From contig JAIBAN010000030.1 of the NCBI GenBank assembly GCA_019695185.1, positions 1 through 64,000 on the forward strand: 64,000 bases of DNA. Reading direction: 5' to 3'. Source of the stretch: Blastocatellia bacterium (GTDB taxonomy: Bacteria > Acidobacteriota > Blastocatellia > Chloracidobacteriales > Chloracidobacteriaceae). Numbering within the stretch: the first letter of the stretch is position 1; every line of letters begins with the position of its first letter. Position numbers and translations under genes: made by a program. The notes under the pieces were generated by a model. It did not search any database. It worked only from the letters and a program-made list of their open reading frames with translations, and had not been told where the DNA came from. Positions 27,276-36,521 of this stretch are shown here, one piece after another.

Positions 27276-27437
27276 CATAAAGCGGGCTTTTTCATAGAGT
27301 GGGAGGCATTTGTAAGAAAATTGAAAAAATGAACTAAAACTCAACTTTTTCGACCTTTTCTTTTTTGCTTTTTTTTCCGGTTATGTTACCAGTTGCGACT
27401 GTTCCATCCCCATCCTGCACCAGAGACAAATGAACCT

Positions 27438-27917
27438 ATGTTTCTTCGAATACTGAAGTTTTTGCGGCTTCCGATGACGATGATTGCCATCTTTACCATT
27501 GCCCGGTACTTCATCGGGTTGGCAGGTGTGCCCTACGCACCGCGTGGAAATGCCATGTTTTCAATCGTAGGGTTGACGCTTGTCAGTGCTATTTACTTCG
27601 GTGCCATGTCCGGGAAAGTCGGCGGACTTTCCCGCCTGAGCCCAGTCCTGATTGGCTTGACTCTCGCTTTCTGGAGTCAAATACTCATTTTCCTGGCCAC
27701 TTGGCTCAGTTATGCAACCGGCCATGAAGCTGTTTCCTATTTTACCCATTGGGATTCGCTGAATTTCAAAGTTCCCACCCCTGCGCCACCCATGGTTGAC
27801 GCGCTGAAGCTTCGACTGGGAGGCTTTGTTGTCTTTCCCGTCATTTGTACGGTGGCAGCCTACCTTGGGCGAGGTCTGGGATTGCTCCTGGTGGACGAGC
27901 CGAAATCCGGAAAATAA
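27438..27917 (+). CDS. Small membrane protein, family unknown
   Basis: About 159 residues with four hydrophobic segments (residues 12-30, 40-58, 68-90, 128-148). The start is placed at the ATG at 27438; a TTG at 27393 would add 15 unlikely residues. The conserved-looking features are PYAPRGNAMFSIVGLT after the first segment and a Gly-rich last segment. The family is not recognised. It stands alone between two strong terminators, so it has its own promoter, probably in the T-rich stretch 27340-27390. Confidence 0.65.
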   Translation: MFLRILKFLRLPMTMIAIFTIARYFIGLAGVPYAPRGNAMFSIVGLTLVSAIYFGAMSGKVGGLSRLSPVLIGLTLAFWSQILIFLATWLSYATGHEAVSYFTHWDSLNFKVPTPAPPMVDALKLRLGGFVVFPVICTVAAYLGRGLGLLLVDEPKSGK

Positions 27918-27959
27918 ACCAACGAACTGCGGTGACAGCTTCTACACGGTTCCCAACCA

Positions 27960-27995
27960 AAAAAGAGCGCCGGTTGTTCGACCGGCGCTCTTTTT
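27960..27995. terminator. Bidirectional terminator between convergent genes
   Basis: A 15-bp perfect stem (AAAAAGAGCGCCGGT, 27960-27974, with 27981-27995) and loop TGTTCG, A-run on one side and T-run on the other. It serves the membrane-protein gene on the plus strand and secA on the minus strand. Confidence 0.92.
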
Positions 27996-28019
27996 CATTT
28001 CAGAAACTGCTCTGGGTGC

Positions 28020-30776
28020 TTATTTTCCGTGACAGTTCTTATATTTCTTGCCTGAGCCACAAGGGCAGGCATCATTGCGACCAACTTTGGCGGCCTTGAT
28101 TAAAGGTTGCGGTTTGGCTGCCGCTGTCTCAGCTTCACCAGCGCGTGCGGCTCCGGCATTGGCCTTGGTATAGGTCAATTGAGCCTGATTGCGCACGGGA
28201 CGCGGCATGGGCCGGTTGGCTGGCAGGGCTGCCGGTTGCGCCGGTGGCAGCGATTCCTCTTCCTCTTCAGATTCGATGGATTCCACTGCATGTTCAGCCA
28301 CTTCGATTTTCATGTTGAACATCAGCCGCACCGACTCCTGGTCCACCCGGTCCACCATTTGCTCAAACAGGTCACGTGAACGCCGTTTGTACTGCTGGAG
28401 CGGGTCTTTTTGGCCATAGGCTTCGAGGCCGATGCCGTCCTTGAGGTGGTCAATCGTCAGCAAATGGTCTTTCCACTGGGCATCAACCACGTTCAACATA
28501 ATGTAGCGTTCCAGTTCCCGCAGCCGTTCCGGACCAATCGCCTTTTCTTTTTCATCGTATCCGTCCCGAATGGTTTTCCAGACTGCCGCCCGGATTTCGG
28601 CAGAACTCATTGTATCCAGGTCCAGTCCTACTTCATCCAGGTTGACTCCATACAGGTCCATTAGTTTGACCTTGAGTCCTTCCAGGTTCCAGTCTTCGGC
28701 GTGCATTTGGGGACCGGCAAATTCCTCAAAGAGGTCTTCCAGCAGGTCTTCGGCCACGTCAATGAATTTGCGCCCGCCTTCGCCTTCCTCAATCATTTCC
28801 CGGCGCAGCCCGTAAATGATTTCACGCTGCTTGTTCATGACATCATCATATTCAAGCAAATGTTTACGGATGGAAAAGTTATGCGCTTCGACCGATTTTT
28901 GGGCCCCTTCGACCCGTTTTGAAACCATCCGGCTTTCGATGGCCACGCCATGCTCCATGCCCAGCGTGAGCATCAGGTTTTTGACCCGTTCGCCGCCGAA
29001 TATCCGCATCAAATCGTCTTCCAGTGAAAGGTAAAACCGGGAGGAACCGGGGTCCCCCTGACGTCCGGCGCGGCCCCGCAACTGATTATCAATCCGGCGG
29101 GATTCGTGCCGTTCCGTACCGAGAATATGCAACCCGCCCAAAGCCACCACTTCTTCGTGCTCCTTAGCTACGATTTCTTTGGCTTGGGCCAGTGCAGCTT
29201 CAAACTGCTCGGTTGTGGCTTCGTCCGGATTGATTTCCTGTTTTTTGAGAAATTCCCTGGCCAGAAACTCAGGATTGCCGCCCAGCAGAATGTCGGTTCC
29301 GCGTCCGGCCATGTTGGTGGCAATCGTAATGGCCCCTTTGCGTCCGGCCTGGGCCACGATTTCAGCTTCTTTTTCGTGAAACTTGGCGTTCAACACCTGA
29401 TGGGGAATGTTGAGCGGTTTGAGCATTTTGGAAAGCAGCTCAGAGTTTTCAACGGAGGCGGTCCCCACCAGTACCGGTTGGCCTTTCTCCTGGAGTTCCT
29501 TGATTTCCTCGACTACGGCTTCCCACTTTTCCTCAGCCGTCCGGTAAATCATATCGGGGTTGTCTTTCCGCACCATAGGCCGGTTGGTGGGAATCACCGT
29601 TACATCCAGGTTGTAAATTTTGGCAAATTCAGCCGCCTCAGTTTCCGCCGTCCCGGTCATGCCGGCCAGTTTGCTATACATGCGGAAATAATTTTGCAGG
29701 GTCACCGTGGCCAGGGTCTGGTTTTCCCGTTCGATTTTGACGCCTTCCTTGGCTTCAACAGCCTGATGCAGGCCATCGGACCAACGCCGCCCGTGCATCA
29801 CACGCCCGGTGTGCTCGTCAATGATATGCACCTGGCCTTCCATGACCAGATAATCCTTGTCCCGGCGATAGAGCGTATGGGCCCGCAACGCCTGGCTCAG
29901 ACAATGCAGGATGTCGCGGTTCGGCAGGTCATACAGGTTACCGCAGCCAAGCAGTTTTTCGGCGTGCTCGATACCTTCTTCCGTAAGAGTGGCCGAATGG
30001 GTTTTTTCATCCACCAGAAAATCGGTTTTAGGATCGAGGCGGGGAATGATGTCGTTGGCCGTATAGTATTTTTCGGTTGAATCTTCCGAAGGACCGGCAA
30101 TGATGAGCGGTGTCCGCGCTTCGTCAATCAGAATCGAGTCCACTTCGTCCACAATGGCATAATTAAAACCCCGCTGGACGCAGTATTCGAGGCTGAATTT
30201 CATATTGTCGCGCAGGTAATCGAAGCCAAACTCATTGTTGGTGCCGTAGGTCACATCGCACCCATAGGCTTCTTTGCGCTCAAAATCATCAATATTGCTT
30301 TGGATGACACCGACGGAAAGTCCCAGGAACTTGTGAATTTTTCCCATCCACTCGGCGTCGCGGCGGGCCAGATAGTCGTTGACCGTGACCACATGAACAC
30401 CGTTTCCGGTCAGCGCATTGAGATACGTTGGAGCAGTAGCGACCAGGGTTTTCCCTTCCCCGGTCCGCATTTCAGCAATCCGCCCCTGATGCAGCACCGT
30501 GCCGCCAATCATCTGAACGTCAAAATGGCGCATTCCAGTGGTCCGCCGGGAGGCTTCCCGCACGGTTGCAAAGGCTTCCGGCAACAGGTCGTCGAGGGTG
30601 GCCCCATTGTCCAGTTTTTCCTTGAACTTGACGGTTTGGGCCCGCAACTGGGCATCATCAAGCTTTTGCAACGCCGGCTCAAAGTCATTGATTGCAGCGA
30701 CATACGGACGAATCCGTTTCAAATACCGTTCGTTGGCACTGCCGAAAACACGGGCGAGTAGTTTGTCAATCACCAT
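28020..30776 (-). CDS. secA: Preprotein translocase ATPase SecA
   Basis: 918 residues. It drives secretory proteins through SecYEG. Walker A is [14 protein letters not shown], the DEAD box lies in [16 protein letters not shown], and the helicase-like second motor domain carries [13 protein letters not shown]. The C-terminal zinc site, [14 protein letters not shown], binds SecB and ribosomes in known SecA. A Pro/Ala-rich linker precedes it. The ATG start gives [19 protein letters not shown], the family opening. Confidence 0.97.
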   Translation of the reverse strand: MVIDKLLARVFGSANERYLKRIRPYVAAINDFEPALQKLDDAQLRAQTVKFKEKLDNGATLDDLLPEAFATVREASRRTTGMRHFDVQMIGGTVLHQGRIAEMRTGEGKTLVATAPTYLNALTGNGVHVVTVNDYLARRDAEWMGKIHKFLGLSVGVIQSNIDDFERKEAYGCDVTYGTNNEFGFDYLRDNMKFSLEYCVQRGFNYAIVDEVDSILIDEARTPLIIAGPSEDSTEKYYTANDIIPRLDPKTDFLVDEKTHSATLTEEGIEHAEKLLGCGNLYDLPNRDILHCLSQALRAHTLYRRDKDYLVMEGQVHIIDEHTGRVMHGRRWSDGLHQAVEAKEGVKIERENQTLATVTLQNYFRMYSKLAGMTGTAETEAAEFAKIYNLDVTVIPTNRPMVRKDNPDMIYRTAEEKWEAVVEEIKELQEKGQPVLVGTASVENSELLSKMLKPLNIPHQVLNAKFHEKEAEIVAQAGRKGAITIATNMAGRGTDILLGGNPEFLAREFLKKQEINPDEATTEQFEAALAQAKEIVAKEHEEVVALGGLHILGTERHESRRIDNQLRGRAGRQGDPGSSRFYLSLEDDLMRIFGGERVKNLMLTLGMEHGVAIESRMVSKRVEGAQKSVEAHNFSIRKHLLEYDDVMNKQREIIYGLRREMIEEGEGGRKFIDVAEDLLEDLFEEFAGPQMHAEDWNLEGLKVKLMDLYGVNLDEVGLDLDTMSSAEIRAAVWKTIRDGYDEKEKAIGPERLRELERYIMLNVVDAQWKDHLLTIDHLKDGIGLEAYGQKDPLQQYKRRSRDLFEQMVDRVDQESVRLMFNMKIEVAEHAVESIESEEEEESLPPAQPAALPANRPMPRPVRNQAQLTYTKANAGAARAGEAETAAAKPQPLIKAAKVGRNDACPCGSGKKYKNCHGK

Positions 30777-31504
30777 AAAAAAACACCGGGGTTGAGGCCG
30801 TGGTCAAACCGGGAAACACAGGTTCTGTCCCTGCCACCGACGACACCACCCCGCAACCGAGTTGAAAGCTCCTTAGGGTAAGCCTGAATGAGCACTTCCA
30901 AACCTTTGCGGAAAGTCAAATGGAAATGCGGTTTCGGGAACAACACGTTGGCTGGAATAGAAAGTTCCAGCTTCCTGATACGAAACGGCGGATTGTACGG
31001 GATGGGATGGGGCACGTCAAGAACGCGCATAAAAGACTCTTGAAAGCCCCCGGCTGCTATGCTATAAATCTTTCCAGTCTTAATAACTCCAATCAAAACA
31101 AAGAGCTACGGGCTTTGGTTGATTCAGCGGAAAATCATCTCTGCCGAAATCAAACCACCGGTTCACGGTCATTTTGATCAGAGGGGCTGCTTTGTTTGTC
31201 TTTTGCAACAATCCAGGGACAATTCGTACACCCAAATTCTTTGATTGCGCAATTGTGTGCGACTGTAGTAAAACAATTCTTTCAATCAAGCAGCCAGACC
31301 GTCGTCAATCTCAAATCCTAAAACTGCGGAACAGAGATTGGAAGTTTCAAAGACGTTTACGACGGGATGCCTCTTCAACTACTGAATGAGTAAGTGTGAC
31401 ATGGGTTTTCGTCACCCTTTCAGTTGCCGGTCAATCCTGAGAACGACCAGCAGCAATTCGGGCTTGAAGAAGAACCTTTCACTTACTTCGAGGTCAACAC
31501 AGCA
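30777..31504. other. Large intergenic region (about 730 bp)
   Basis: It lies between secA and the Roadblock gene, divergently transcribed. I see no tRNA, no repeat element and no convincing gene. A minus-strand frame of 108 codons (30770-31096) lacks a ribosome binding site and any recognised motif. The second half is AT-rich and may hold promoters for both sides or a small RNA. Confidence 0.5.
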
Positions 31505-32002
31505 ATGTCAAACCCCGCAATGGTGCTTTATGGCGAAGAGTACCAGCAAATAAAATCCATCATTGGCAAGCTTTGCGAAGATGCGAATGCGAAGATTGTG
31601 TTTCTAGTTGATAAAAACGGACAGCAAATTGCTTCGCATGGCGAACTTGGTGACATTGATACGACGAGTTTGGCATCTTTGACTGCTGGGAATGTGGCTG
31701 CGACCGATGGACTTGCCCGCTTGATTGGTGAAAAAGAATTCCCGGTTCTCTCACACGAAGGTGAAAAGGACAACATTCATATTTCGATTGTTGCCCAGCG
31801 TGTGATTTTGGTGGTGATTTTCGACGAACGTTCCAGCCTGGGACTCGTCCGCTTACGGGTCAAGCGTGCTTCGAATGAACTCTCCGATGTGTTTGAAGCC
31901 ATTGTGCGTAAAGTGGAACAGGAAAAAGAAAAAGGGACCGACCTCGAATCACCCTTCGCCGAAATTACTGACGAAGACATTGACAATCTGTTCCGGGAAT
32001 AA
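31505..32002 (+). CDS. Roadblock/LC7-domain protein (MglB-like)
   Basis: About 165 residues. The ATG at 31505 is chosen over an upstream TTG because SNPAMVLYGEEYQQI matches how such proteins start. The Roadblock fold shows in IIGKLCEDANAKIVFLVDKNGQQIAS followed by LASLTAGNVAATDGLARLIGE. Roadblock proteins are GTPase-activating or scaffold partners of MglA-type GTPases, and the mglA-like gene follows 84 bp downstream. The C-terminal tail is acidic and helical. It is probably cytoplasmic, acting in cell polarity or surface motility. Confidence 0.9.
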   Translation: MSNPAMVLYGEEYQQIKSIIGKLCEDANAKIVFLVDKNGQQIASHGELGDIDTTSLASLTAGNVAATDGLARLIGEKEFPVLSHEGEKDNIHISIVAQRVILVVIFDERSSLGLVRLRVKRASNELSDVFEAIVRKVEQEKEKGTDLESPFAEITDEDIDNLFRE

Positions 32003-32086
32003 CGGGCTTTGGTTTTTGTCAGTTTGGGCGGAGCGTTCCTCCGTCACAGGATTTAATTTTATCTTTTACTCGTAAGGGTTGCCGCC

Positions 32087-32677
32087 TTGACATTCATCAA
32101 CTACGCATCACGAGAAATCAACTGTAAGATTGTGTACTACGGTCCAGGTTTGGGGGGAAAGACGACAAACTTGCAGTACATCTACGACTCAACGGCCCCG
32201 CAAGCCAAAGGCAAGCTGATCAGTTTGGCCACTGAGACAGATCGTACGCTCTTTTTCGACTTCCTACCTTTGGAACTGGGCACAGTACGCGGCTTCAAAA
32301 CTCGTTTCCACCTTTATACCGTGCCGGGTCAGGTGTTTTATGACGCCAGCCGTAAATTGATTTTGAAAGGTGTGGACGGGGTGGTCTTCGTCGCCGACAG
32401 CCAATATGAGCGCATGGACGCCAATATTGAATCGCTGTGGAACCTTGAGAACAACCTCAAGGCACAAGGGTATGATCTGATGAAAATTCCCTATGTGCTT
32501 CAGCTCAATAAACGCGACTTGCCTGGCGTTATGCCCATTGAAGAGCTCAAAAAAGAACTTATGCGCAAAGGCGAGCCAGTTTTTGAAGGTGTGGCTTTCA
32601 AAGGCGTCGGGGTCTTTGACACCCTCAAAGCCGTAGCCAAGCAGGTTCTGGTTGAGTTGAAAAAGGGCGGCGGCTAA
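32087..32677 (+). CDS. MglA-like small Ras-family GTPase
   Basis: 196 residues, TTG start preceded by AAGGG. The opening [20 protein letters not shown] is nearly invariant in MglA-like proteins. The P-loop is [10 protein letters not shown] (many relatives have GLCGKTTN), the G3 region is [15 protein letters not shown], and the base-recognition motif is LNKRDL. In Myxococcus, MglA and its Roadblock partner MglB set the leading pole for motility. Here the pair is encoded in the order mglB-mglA. No flagellar or pilus genes are near. Confidence 0.93.
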   Translation: MTFINYASREINCKIVYYGPGLGGKTTNLQYIYDSTAPQAKGKLISLATETDRTLFFDFLPLELGTVRGFKTRFHLYTVPGQVFYDASRKLILKGVDGVVFVADSQYERMDANIESLWNLENNLKAQGYDLMKIPYVLQLNKRDLPGVMPIEELKKELMRKGEPVFEGVAFKGVGVFDTLKAVAKQVLVELKKGGG

Positions 32678-32699
32678 AACCCGGCCAACAATCAAACCC

Positions 32700-32761
32700 A
32701 AAGGCGAAAAGGACGAAAGAACGGTTTCCTCAAACCGGTCTTTCCCCTATTCGCCTTTTTT
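32700..32761 (+). terminator. Terminator of the Roadblock/MglA operon
   Basis: Outer stem AAAGGCGAA (32700-32708) with TTCGCCTTT (32750-32758), inner stem around AAAGAACGGTTT and AAACCGGTCTTT, followed by six T. Confidence 0.8.
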
Positions 32762-32772
32762 CTTTACCACCT

Positions 32773-32881
32773 CCCGTTTGCCACGTGCGAATTGGCGTTT
32801 TTCATGCAAGGTGAAAACGCAGTTGCCGTTCCGTCGAAGCTGTGCCAAGTGAGCCAGTGGCAAATGGCAAATCGTAAATGG
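32773..32881. repeat. Degenerate inverted heptamer element before fabI
   Basis: The right arm (32853-32881) is clean 7-bp units GCCAGTG, GCAAATG, GCAAATC, GTAAATG. The left arm (32773-32798) is a degraded inverse. The core contains a small hairpin, CGTTTTTCA...TGAAAACG. It fills the space from the terminator to 13 bp before the fabI start. Confidence 0.7.
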
Positions 32882-32894
32882 AGAACCCTTTCTC

Positions 32895-33671
32895 ATGTTG
32901 ACTGGAAAAAAAGGTCTTGTTCTGGGAGTGGCCAATAAACGCAGCATTGCCTGGGGAATTGCGCAGGCAGCAGCCAAAGCGGGAGCCCGTTTGGCTTTGA
33001 CCTATCAGGGCGAACGACTGGAGGAAAACGTCCGGGAACTGGCTGCCACCCTGGAAAATCCGGTGATTTTGCCCTGTGATGTGACCAAAGAAGAGGAAAT
33101 TACCAGCCTTTTCGCTTCCCTCAGCGAAGAATTCGGCACCCTCGATTTCCTGGTTCACGCCATCGCCTTTGCGCAAAAAGAGGATTTGGAAGGGACCTAC
33201 CTCAACACTTCCCGTTCCGGTTTTCAAACCGCCCTTGATATCAGCGCCTATTCCTTCACGGCCCTGGCACGGGCAGGGATGCCCATGATGAAAGACAACG
33301 GAGGAAGCATCATCACTTTGACCTATCTAGGTGCGGAGCGGGCCATGCCCCATTACAATGTGATGGGCGTGGCCAAAGCAGCCCTGGAATCAAGTGTTCG
33401 TTATCTGGCCAATGATCTGGGTCCGCATAACATCCGGGTCAACGCTATTTCCGCCGGCCCTATCAGCACGCTGGCTGCCCGTGGCATCAGCGGATTTACT
33501 AAAATGCTGCAACACCACCGCGAAACGGCTCCGTTACGCCGGACCACCGAAGTCGCCGAAGTCGCTGACACGGCCCTTTTTCTATGTTCTCACATGGGTC
33601 GGGGGATTACCGGCGAAGTCCTGTATGTGGATGGCGGATACCGTAGCGTGGGCATGATGCCCCTTTCTTAG
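32895..33671 (+). CDS. fabI: Enoyl-[acyl-carrier-protein] reductase (NADH)
   Basis: 258 residues. It reduces the double bond in each round of fatty acid elongation. It is a short-chain dehydrogenase with the FabI-specific opening LGVANKRSIAWGIAQ, and the catalytic pair is Y-x6-K in HYNVMGVAKAALE. The last third, GPISTLAARGISGF, is the flexible substrate loop, and the C-terminus holds GRGITGEVLYVDGGY. The ATG follows GGAG. Two fatty-acyl CoA genes follow, but across a 140-bp repeat element. Confidence 0.95.
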   Translation: MLTGKKGLVLGVANKRSIAWGIAQAAAKAGARLALTYQGERLEENVRELAATLENPVILPCDVTKEEEITSLFASLSEEFGTLDFLVHAIAFAQKEDLEGTYLNTSRSGFQTALDISAYSFTALARAGMPMMKDNGGSIITLTYLGAERAMPHYNVMGVAKAALESSVRYLANDLGPHNIRVNAISAGPISTLAARGISGFTKMLQHHRETAPLRRTTEVAEVADTALFLCSHMGRGITGEVLYVDGGYRSVGMMPLS

Positions 33672-33811
33672 GGTTCAGGGTTCAGGGTTCAGGGTAACCA
33701 AGCCGGAAATTGGAAGGTACCACCATATTTTTGGTTTTGCCTCACTTCTTCTTGTTTTTACACATTCCCATCTCTCGTAAAACCCTGAACCCTGAACCCT
33801 GAACCCTGGAG
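33671..33811. repeat. Inverted heptamer element (GGGTTCA) between fabI and hbd
   Basis: The left arm (33671-33695) is GGGTTCA x3 and its first base is the last base of the fabI stop codon. The right arm (33782-33811) is CCCTGAA x3 plus CCCTGGA and its last unit supplies the GGAG in front of hbd. The unit is that of 1-62. The core is about 85 bp. Confidence 0.93.
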
Positions 33812-33814
33812 ATT

Positions 33815-34675
33815 ATGACTTCATTCAAAACTATCGGCGTCCTGGGTGCGGGAACCATGGGGCGCGGCATTGCCCAAGTTTGCGCCCAACAGGGTTATCA
33901 GGTTTTGTGGAGCGACGTTTCCGCCAAAGCGTTGGAAACGGGGTTTGCCACCATTGAAACCGGACTCAAAAAACTGGTTGATAAAGGAAAGCTGCCGCCC
34001 GCAGCAGTTTCCGAAACGATGGAACGGATTACCTGCACGGCTGACCTGAGCACCCTGGGGGAAGCAGACTTGGTTATCGAAGCAGTTCCTGAACAACTCG
34101 ACCTCAAACAAAAACTGTTTGCCGAGCTTGACCGGATCACCGCAGGAAAAGCCATCCTGGCAACCAACACCTCTTCGCTCAGTGTTTCAGCCGTCGCAAC
34201 AGCCACCACCCGCCCCGAACTAGTGATTGGACTCCATTTCTTCAACCCGGTCCCGGTCATGAAACTGCTGGAAATCATTCGCGGAGAACAGACTTCCGAC
34301 GCAACTCTGCAACAGGCCCTCGCTTTTGGCCGGAGCATCAAAAAAGATACCATTGTGGTGCAGGATTCACCCGGTTTTGCCACCAGCCGCCTGGGTCTGG
34401 CCCTGGGTCTGGAAGCAATCAGGATGTTGGAATCAGGAGTTGCATCGGCTGCCGATATTGATCGGGCCATGGAACTGGGATACAACCACCCCGTCGGACC
34501 ACTCAAACTGACCGACCTGGTTGGACTCGACGTGCGCCTCAATATCGCTGAGTATTTACATGCAAAACTGGGTTCGGAATCCTTTAAGCCCCCGGCCCTG
34601 CTCCGCCAGATGGTGGCTGAAGGCAAACTGGGGAAAAAGTCCGGGCGTGGCTTTTACGAGTGGAACGACAAATAA
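33815..34675 (+). CDS. hbd: 3-hydroxybutyryl-CoA dehydrogenase
   Basis: 286 residues. It interconverts acetoacetyl-CoA and 3-hydroxybutyryl-CoA with NAD(P). The nucleotide loop is GVLGAGTMGRGIAQV. The catalytic His lies in LHFFNPVPVMKLLEII with the family's Glu, and the C-terminal dimer domain has MELGYNHPVGPLKLTDLVGLD. It could serve butyrate-type or beta-oxidation chemistry, or feed (or drain) PHB through the 3-hydroxybutyryl-CoA pool. The enoyl-CoA hydratase follows 119 bp downstream. Confidence 0.93.
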   Translation: MTSFKTIGVLGAGTMGRGIAQVCAQQGYQVLWSDVSAKALETGFATIETGLKKLVDKGKLPPAAVSETMERITCTADLSTLGEADLVIEAVPEQLDLKQKLFAELDRITAGKAILATNTSSLSVSAVATATTRPELVIGLHFFNPVPVMKLLEIIRGEQTSDATLQQALAFGRSIKKDTIVVQDSPGFATSRLGLALGLEAIRMLESGVASAADIDRAMELGYNHPVGPLKLTDLVGLDVRLNIAEYLHAKLGSESFKPPALLRQMVAEGKLGKKSGRGFYEWNDK

Positions 34676-34794
34676 ACATTGTCTATTTAGTATTGACCAT
34701 TGATTGAAAGAACTGATTTTCCCGCAGGCGGTCTGTTTCTGGAAAATTGGTTTCTTCAATGGCAAATCCCAAATGACCTGAAAGGAAAACGGTT

Positions 34795-35571
34795 GTGTAC
34801 GAAAATGTTTTGATTGAAAAACAGGGGCGGGTGGCATTTCTGAAAATCAATCGCCCGACCAAAATGAATGCCCTCAACATTCCCACCCGCAATGAAATTT
34901 TGCAGGCTCTGGACGAGTTGCAGGAAGATGCGGATGTACGGGTACTGATTATCACCGGGGTTGGCGAAAAAGCCTTTATCGCCGGTGCCGATATCAGCGA
35001 ATTTGCCGGTATGACGGCCATTACCCAACGGGATGTGATGACCCGGCGGCGGGCCTTTGATGCCGTTGAAAACTTTCCCAAACCGGTGATTGCCATGATT
35101 AACGGCTTCTGTTTGGGTGGTGGCTGTGAGCTTGCCCTGGGCTGTGACATCCGGGTGGCCAGTGAAAATGCCAAATTGGGACAACCTGAAATCAAATTAG
35201 GGGTGATTCCCGGCGGCGGCGGTACCCAGCGCATGGCCCGGCTGATTGGCGAAGGCAAGGCAATGGAACTGATTCTGACCGGAGACATGATTGATGCCCA
35301 GGAAGCACTCCGCCTGGGTCTGGTCAATCATGTTTTCCCACTGGCTGAACTGGAAGCCAAAACACTTGAAATCGCCAACAAAATCGCCGAAATGAGCCCG
35401 ATTGCCCTTCGGATGGCCAAAGAAGCCGTCAAGGGGGCTGCCCGCATGAACCTCCGGGAGGGTTTGGAACGCGAAGTGGATTTGTTTGCCCTGTGTTTTG
35501 CCAGCGAAGACAAGGAAGAAGGCGTCAAAGCCTTTTTGGAAAAGAGAAAGCCGGAATTCAAAGGCCGCTAA
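34795..35571 (+). CDS. Enoyl-CoA hydratase (crotonase family)
   Basis: 258 residues, GTG start after AAAGGAAAAC. It adds water across the double bond of 2-enoyl-CoA. The oxyanion-hole segments are AFIAGADISEFAGM and GFCLGGGCELALGCD. The two catalytic glutamates are in CELALGCD and GQPEIKLGVIPGGGGTQR. With the upstream dehydrogenase it makes a two-step beta-oxidation or crotonyl-CoA module. Confidence 0.93.
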   Translation: MYENVLIEKQGRVAFLKINRPTKMNALNIPTRNEILQALDELQEDADVRVLIITGVGEKAFIAGADISEFAGMTAITQRDVMTRRRAFDAVENFPKPVIAMINGFCLGGGCELALGCDIRVASENAKLGQPEIKLGVIPGGGGTQRMARLIGEGKAMELILTGDMIDAQEALRLGLVNHVFPLAELEAKTLEIANKIAEMSPIALRMAKEAVKGAARMNLREGLEREVDLFALCFASEDKEEGVKAFLEKRKPEFKGR

Positions 35572-35574
35572 AGC

Positions 35575-35685
35575 AGAAAGCCTCTGCCTGGACGACAGAG
35601 GAACGTAGAAGCGCACCGAGGAAAGTCAAAAAGTATGTTTGAGGGTATGCTCCGTGCGCCTCTGCGCGCCTCTGTGGTGAAAAAA
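35575..35685. repeat. Degenerate inverted CTCTGCG element
   Basis: The right arm (35656-35685, GTGCGCCTCTGCGCGCCTCTGTGGTGAAAA) has the same end as the clean copies at 41758-41855 and 62083-62179. The left arm (35575-35625) is badly degraded. The right arm lies inside the start of the DUF1684 gene. Confidence 0.5.
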
Positions 35686-36411
35686 CGAACAATTGTCACG
35701 TGGTTCGGACGGCTGGGCCCGCTCTTCCTGGCTCTGGTTGCCTTTTCCTGTTCTGCTCACGAAGCCCAGCCAATCCCCACCAATCCTGTTCTACCGGCGC
35801 TTCCCGCTCGCACTGAGCCGAATCTGACTGGCAGCAACCCGCTTTCCGACCCCCAGGCCACTCCCGAAAAAGTCACGGCAGCGCTCAAAGAGCAACGGGC
35901 TGCAAAGGACTATTCCTTCAAAAATTACGACCAATCACCCATTCCTGCCGCAATTCGCCCCACCTTTACCGGATTAACCTACTTTCCCATTGATTTGAAC
36001 TTTCGCTTTATCTGTCACATCAAACCTGTGACAACCAAAGAACTGGTCGAAATGCCAGCCAGCAAGGGTGAATTGCGCAAATACCGTCGGTTCGGAACGT
36101 TTGAATTTACAATAGCCGGCCAGACCCAAAAACTGACGGGTTTCAAAACCGCAGACGCCACCCCCTTGGAAACAGCCTTGATTTTTATCCCTTTCAAAGA
36201 TGCGACGGCTGGCAAGGAAACTTATGGAGCTGGCCGGTACCTGGAACTTGAGCAGAATGCCAGCGGGACCTACGTGCTGGATTTCAACCGGGCCTATCAT
36301 CCTTTTTGCCTCTACAATCCTGACTTCAGTTGCCCGCTTCCACCGGCTGAGAACATCCTTAAAACAGCCATCCCGGCAGGCGAGAAACTACCCAACTCCA
36401 ACCAACATTGA
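35635..36411 (+). CDS. DUF1684 lipoprotein-like secreted protein
   Basis: 258 residues. The C-terminal 90 residues match DUF1684: FKDATAGKETYGAGRYLEL, then VLDFNRAYHPFCLYN and CPLPPAENILKTAIPAGEK. The N-terminus is a signal segment ending near AFSCSA, so a lipoprotein is possible. The ATG has GAGGAAAG at good spacing, yet the first 14 codons come from a repeat arm, and a GTG at 35674 is an alternative. The biochemical role of DUF1684 is not known to me. Confidence 0.8.
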   Translation: MFEGMLRAPLRASVVKKRTIVTWFGRLGPLFLALVAFSCSAHEAQPIPTNPVLPALPARTEPNLTGSNPLSDPQATPEKVTAALKEQRAAKDYSFKNYDQSPIPAAIRPTFTGLTYFPIDLNFRFICHIKPVTTKELVEMPASKGELRKYRRFGTFEFTIAGQTQKLTGFKTADATPLETALIFIPFKDATAGKETYGAGRYLELEQNASGTYVLDFNRAYHPFCLYNPDFSCPLPPAENILKTAIPAGEKLPNSNQH

Positions 36412-36521
36412 CGTTCGCCGGGCGCTTTGAAGAAATTTTTGGTTTTCCTGCATCCAAAACCCCGGCCTGACCGAAAACCAGTGCATCCCCCATCACGCCA
36501 GTTATCTGAAAAAGGACTTTC

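Noticed and set aside
29106-30080. Long plus-strand frame (324 codons) opposite secA
   Set aside because: It lies wholly inside the secA coding region in another frame, has no domain or start signal, and reflects codon bias of the true gene.
30770-31096. Minus-strand frame of 108 codons upstream of secA
   Set aside because: No Shine-Dalgarno, no recognised motif, and it overlaps the secA start; left as unexplained spacer.
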